Translations under genes and position numbers: made by a program
The notes under the pieces: generated by a model
Told to the model about the DNA's origin: nothing
Database searches by the model: none
What the model saw: the letters and a program-made list of their open reading frames with translations, nothing else
In this document: in pieces, positions 60,859 to 64,000 of the stretch
Numbering within the stretch: position 1 is the first letter of the stretch
How the letters are laid out: every line of letters begins with the position of its first letter
Origin: Rhizobium sp. RCAM05350
Lineage (GTDB): Bacteria > Pseudomonadota > Alphaproteobacteria > Rhizobiales > Rhizobiaceae
Reading direction: 5' to 3'
NCBI GenBank assembly: GCA_024426085.1
Contig: CP087974.1
Span: 3,138,001 to 3,202,000 of the forward strand
Length of the DNA: 64,000 bases

Positions 60859-61221
60859 ATGGTGCTGATGTACAAGATAGCTTTGATTGCGACACTTGTT
60901 CTGTGCCCTGCTTCCCTGGTCACAGCACAGGAACAAACAAACTCAATCCACCAAGGGCACAAGGACAAGCTTGATAGCAATTCCAACGGTGCCGTCGAAC
61001 GTTCGGAATACCAGGCGTTTATGACCACTGCCTTCACGAACCTGGACAAAAGCAAGGATGGCAGCTTGCAATCTGTCGAGGTGAGCCAAGTCCTGACCAC
61101 CGAACAGTTTTCACAAAGTGACGTCGACCACAATGGCGTCGTAAGTCAGAGCGAATTCATGAAACGGGTAATGGCTGACTTTGCAGCAGCTGATCGCAGC
61201 GGTGATGGCAACCTCCAATAG
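60859..61221 (+). CDS. Secreted EF-hand calcium-binding protein
   Basis: 120 residues, intact. Signal peptide MVLMYKIALIATLVLCPASL, cleaved near TAQ. Four EF-hand-like loops: DSNSNGAVERSE, DKSKDGSLQSVE, DVDHNGVVSQSE and a partial DRSGDGNLQ at the very end. Each has the Asp/Asn-x-Asp/Asn-x-Gly pattern and, except the last, the terminal Glu. It probably binds calcium in the periplasm or outside the cell. Cotranscribed with the Gly-zipper lipoprotein. The last loop is cut by the stop codon, so a short C-terminal part may be missing. Confidence 0.88.
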   Translation: MVLMYKIALIATLVLCPASLVTAQEQTNSIHQGHKDKLDSNSNGAVERSEYQAFMTTAFTNLDKSKDGSLQSVEVSQVLTTEQFSQSDVDHNGVVSQSEFMKRVMADFAAADRSGDGNLQ

Positions 61222-61312
61222 CTACCCTGTATTCAGGGCCCTAGCGATCATCCTCCCGGCCAGAAAATGCGAAGCCGGATTCTGCCGGGAGGAGAACTTT
61301 TGGAGTGAGCGA

Positions 61313-61369
61313 ACCGGGAACTGCAATCGAATGGGAAGCGGCGGTCGCGAATGAGGCCGCCGCAGGTTA
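61313..61369 (+). repeat. Imperfect direct repeat, copy 2 (behind traB-like gene)
   Basis: Second copy of the repeat at 60084-60141, beginning ACCGGGAACTGC and ending GCCGCAGGTTA. It lies between the EF-hand gene and the 3' end of the TraB/GumN gene. Confidence 0.8.
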
Positions 61370-61411
61370 CATCCCCATTTGGTGTGTCATTTCTGGCGTG
61401 TTTCCAGTGGT

Positions 61412-62498
61412 TTAGTTGGTCGCTGTCACCGTAAACCCATCCTTGCGCAACAGTTCGATCACGCCTTCGTCTCCCGGCAGATGCAGTGCGCCGACGGCCA
61501 TGAACACGGCGCCGCCATCGAGGATCGGCTTGGCGCGCGTTGCCATGATCTTGTTGCGGTCGGTGATGATGCGCTGTTCGAAATCGGCGTAGCCGGCATC
61601 GCCCTCGATGGATTTCTCTTCCGAAACGGCCTTCATCATCGGCATGATCAGTCCGGTATCGCCGGAAAGATAGAGTTCGGTGGTCGTCTCCATGACGTCG
61701 GTCACGGTGTCGCCGAGAGCCAGCGTCTCGATCAGTGCATCCAGATGAAACTGCACCGGCAGCGCGTCCATCGCCTGCAATTGCTCGACCATGGTTTCCA
61801 GACCCTTCAGGCTTTTGCCCTGCTTCAAGGCATCCTCGGCGAGCTTCTTGTCGAGGAAGGCCGCACCGGCAGCCTTGCGGCTCATTTCGCAAGCGGGCAG
61901 GGCGACGAAGCTGGCGATCATCCACGGCTTCATCTTGGCCACGAGCGTCAGCGGTATGCCGCGCGCCTTCAGCCCGGCCGCCAGCTGTTCGGTTTCTTCC
62001 GGTTTGAGGAAATCCTTGATCGACTTGCCATCGGCAAACATCGTCAATCCCGGCTGCATCATGATCGCCGCGGCTGCCTTGCGGTCGTCGACGATCTCGT
62101 CTGATCTCGACGATAACGGTCTTGGCGGTGTCATAGGCCTGGCTGGCGCCCTCTGGCATCGCAAGCACGCGCGGATCGGTCACGTGCATGGTGCCGAGCA
62201 GGTAGGACGGGGCGATGCCCTCTTTCTCGATTCTCCAGAAGGTGCCCTTGCCGTTCGGAACGGCCGCTGCTTCCTTTTCCAGCGCCGCGAACTTGGCCGG
62301 ATCGGAGGTGCGCATTTGGGTGATCAGGTTCTTGCCGCCGCAGGACGGGTCTTCGGCGCGGGCCGGCGATATCGACAGCAGGGTGGCGATGAGGCTGAGC
62401 GCAAACAGGACGTGCAGCGTGGCGATCAGCGCAAGGACGTTGTCGCCCAGTTTGCCGGCCAGGCTGCGTGCCGGTTTTGCCAAGTGCTGAAACATCAT
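61412..62498 (-). CDS. TraB/GumN-family protein, frameshifted
   Basis: Membrane-anchored or exported member of the TraB/PrgY/GumN family, a predicted metal-dependent protease fold. One N-terminal hydrophobic segment (LIATLHVLFALSLIATLLSI) precedes DPSCGGKNLI and the family signature SYLLGTMHVTDPRVL. After a break near 62100 (one extra A) it reads DEIVDDRKAAAAIM, LKARGIPLTLVAKMKPWMIA, and ends VFMAVGALHLPGDEGVIELL with the second conserved GALHLPG motif. Start MFQHLAKPAR-type near 62495-62498. Function in rhizobia unknown. Confidence 0.87.
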
Positions 62499-62594
62499 CG
62501 ATCCCGTCTGCAAAATATCTATCCGGCGATTCTAGCCGTTCAGGCCTCACAGGCCGTTTAACAAAGCTGGTTAACGCGCCTTAACCGGCAAAAT

Positions 62595-63536
62595 TCAGGC
62601 GCGGGGATGGGCGCGGTCGTAGATTTCCAAGAGCCTTGCCGAATCGACGCCGGTATAGACCTGCGTCGTTGAGAGGCTGGCATGGCCGAGCAGTTCCTGG
62701 ATAGTTCTGAGATCGCCGCCGCCGGCAAGCAGATGAGTGGCGAACGAATGGCGCAGGGCATGCGGCGTTGCCGTATCCGGCAGGCCGAGCGCACCGCGCA
62801 GCTTCTGCATCTCGCGCTGAATGATCCCCGCCTGCAGCTTGCCGCCCTTGGCGCCGCGAAACAGGGGGCCGTCCGTGGCCAGATGATAGGGGCAGAGCTT
62901 TTCGTAGGCGCGCACGGCATCGATCGCTGCCGATATCAGCGGCACGACGCGGGTCTTACCGCCCTTGCCGTGAATGCGCAGCGCGGTCGGCGCTCCGGCA
63001 AAATCGGTCGGTGTCAGGTCCAGCGCTTCGGAAATGCGCAGGCCGCAGCCGTAAAGCAGGGTCAGGACGGCGGCGTTGCGGGTAGCGATCCAGGGCTCCT
63101 CGGCAAGTTGGGCATCGCTGGTGACGACCATCAGGGCATCGACGGCCGTCAGCGGCTTCGGCAGCGATTTCGGCTGCTTCGGTGAGCGCACGGCGGCAGC
63201 GCCGGCGGCGTTGGCCAAGCCCTTCTTTTCCAGATAGCGCAGAAACGAACGAAGACCCGCCAGCCCGCGGCCAAGGGTTCTGGCACCGGCACCATCCCGC
63301 CTGCGGGAGGCCAGAAAGCCGCGCAGATCGCCGGGCCTTAGCGCGCTGATATCGCTCAGCCGCGCCGGGCCGCTCAAGTGGCCGGTGAGGAAATGCAGGA
63401 ATTGCCGGGTGTCACGCTCATAGGCTTCGACGGTTTTGTCCGACAGGCGCCGCTCTTCGCCAAGACCGGAAAGCCAGCGCTGGCGCTCGGCCATCAGCTC
63501 GGGATGACCAATGATCAAAAGTTCGTTCACAGCCAT
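62595..63536 (-). CDS. xerC: Tyrosine recombinase XerC
   Basis: Resolves chromosome dimers at dif together with XerD. 313 residues, intact, start MAVNELLIIGHPELMAERQR at 63536 after GGAG. The N-terminal SAM-like domain reads LSDKTVEAYERDTRQFLHFL. Catalytic residues: Arg in YGCGLRISEALDL, Lys in IHGKGGKTRVVPL, His-x-x-Arg in TPHALRHSFATHLL, His in LGHASLSTTQVYTGV with the nucleophile Tyr. A housekeeping recombinase, not an integrase of a mobile element. Confidence 0.95.
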   Translation of the reverse strand: MAVNELLIIGHPELMAERQRWLSGLGEERRLSDKTVEAYERDTRQFLHFLTGHLSGPARLSDISALRPGDLRGFLASRRRDGAGARTLGRGLAGLRSFLRYLEKKGLANAAGAAAVRSPKQPKSLPKPLTAVDALMVVTSDAQLAEEPWIATRNAAVLTLLYGCGLRISEALDLTPTDFAGAPTALRIHGKGGKTRVVPLISAAIDAVRAYEKLCPYHLATDGPLFRGAKGGKLQAGIIQREMQKLRGALGLPDTATPHALRHSFATHLLAGGGDLRTIQELLGHASLSTTQVYTGVDSARLLEIYDRAHPRA

Positions 63537-63665
63537 GCTCCGCGATTTGAGATGAACGGGACTCTGCGCGTCAGCCGGTTATGTTTTTCCTAACGGCCTT
63601 GGAATTTGTCATGTTGGGATCATATTCAACTGCGATAGCTGACGGCAGACGAGGCGGAAAAAGCG

Positions 63666-64000
63666 ATGGCGCGACGGGATTCGGCAAGCAGTTTCACCTA
63701 CTTCGCAGAGACGGTTGCGCTGGTGTCGCACGGCCAGCCCGGCCATATCGTCGATACGCTGATTGCCGAACGCGGACAGCGCATCGTCAAACATCCGCTC
63801 TGGCCGGTTCTGCGACCGTTTCTCTACATGGTGCTGAATTACCGCAAGGCGATCGAGTTTGCCGATGCCGTTGCCAACGCGCCGGGCTTTCAGGCGTTCG
63901 AGCATCTGAGCCAGACCCTGTCGCTGGATATCCGCGTGCGCAATGAAGAGCGCATTCCCGAAAAGGGTGGTTTCCTTCTGGTGAGCAATCATCCGACCGG
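63666..64000 (+). CDS. Lysophospholipid acyltransferase-family protein, partial
   Basis: Runs off the right edge of the window; 111 codons are present. Starts MARRDSASSFTYFAETVALV at 63666 (a stop lies upstream in frame). Blocks: HPLWPVLRPFLYMVLNYRKA, FQAFEHLSQTLSLDIRV, ERIPEKGGFLLVSNHPTG; the last is the strand leading into the NHxxxD acyltransferase motif, with NH visible and the rest outside. Probably glycerolipid or hemolysin-type acyltransferase, membrane-associated. Divergent from xerC. Confidence 0.8.
   Translation, partial: MARRDSASSFTYFAETVALVSHGQPGHIVDTLIAERGQRIVKHPLWPVLRPFLYMVLNYRKAIEFADAVANAPGFQAFEHLSQTLSLDIRVRNEERIPEKGGFLLVSNHPT

Noticed and set aside
62595-63536. Tyrosine recombinase as evidence of an integrated element, with tRNA-Gly at 38-112 as a target
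   Set aside because: The protein is a standard XerC with housekeeping neighbours, and no duplicated tRNA 3' end was found in the window.

Overview
The window comes from a chromosome of an alphaproteobacterium of the Rhizobiales, most likely Rhizobium/Agrobacterium-like. The evidence is the sdhCDAB operon followed by an Omp19-type lipoprotein, zapE and the mdh-sucCDAB-lpdA cluster, the hemC-hemD-Mic60-hemY block divergent from tsaD-gpsA, a short FtsZ2, an RpoH2-type sigma factor with an EcfG-type promoter, and a SAM-II riboswitch in front of metA. Nearly all genes are chromosomal housekeeping or ordinary accessory genes. I see no integrase-bearing island, transposase, phage or CRISPR array.

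Layout: 0-5 kb holds tRNA-Gly, an exported intradiol dioxygenase, an SDR oxidoreductase, aldose epimerase, an acetyltransferase, SAM-II-controlled metA and a DUF4345 membrane protein. 5-7.3 kb is a gene-poor stretch followed by an AT-richer convergent pair (unknown protein plus DUF488). 7.4-14 kb holds an ABC-F ATPase, thiamine pyrophosphokinase, a MarR/MFS efflux pair and a small accessory insertion (VOC, GNAT) flanked by an imperfect copy of the MFS 3' end. 14.4-18 kb is a TPP riboswitch with the thiBPQ thiamine importer. 18-26 kb holds an M48 lipoprotein, a LacI regulator with three operator palindromes, an FtsI-like penicillin-binding protein, a PAS-GGDEF protein and rpoH2. 26-34 kb holds a GNAT, ppa, YggT, an MFS transporter, a glutamine amidotransferase, TerB, hemY and the Mic60-like gene. 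34-41 kb holds hemD, hemC, tsaD, gpsA, YciI, EVE, a METTL20-like lysine methyltransferase, DUF1801 and a secreted His/Arg-rich protein. 41-58.4 kb is the TCA-cycle block. 58.4-64 kb holds a DUF2867 gene, ftsZ2, a Gly-zipper lipoprotein with an EF-hand protein, a TraB/GumN protein, xerC and the start of an acyltransferase.

The TCA block encodes succinate dehydrogenase, malate dehydrogenase, succinyl-CoA synthetase, both 2-oxoglutarate dehydrogenase subunits and a lipoamide dehydrogenase (E3): the oxidative half of the cycle from 2-oxoglutarate to oxaloacetate, apart from fumarase. The thi genes (TPP-switched import, thiamine pyrophosphokinase) supply the cofactor of SucA. hemC/hemD/hemY feed heme to respiration.

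The dominant abnormality is sequence quality. More than 50 single- or two-base frameshifts break otherwise well-conserved genes, including ones that cannot plausibly all be dead (mdh, sucA, sucC, sucD, sdhA, tsaD, gpsA, hemD, rpoH2). Several lie in homopolymers. I treat these as assembly or read errors, annotate each gene over its full span, and say where the frame breaks. Proteins predicted naively from this sequence will often be truncated or contain short scrambled segments.
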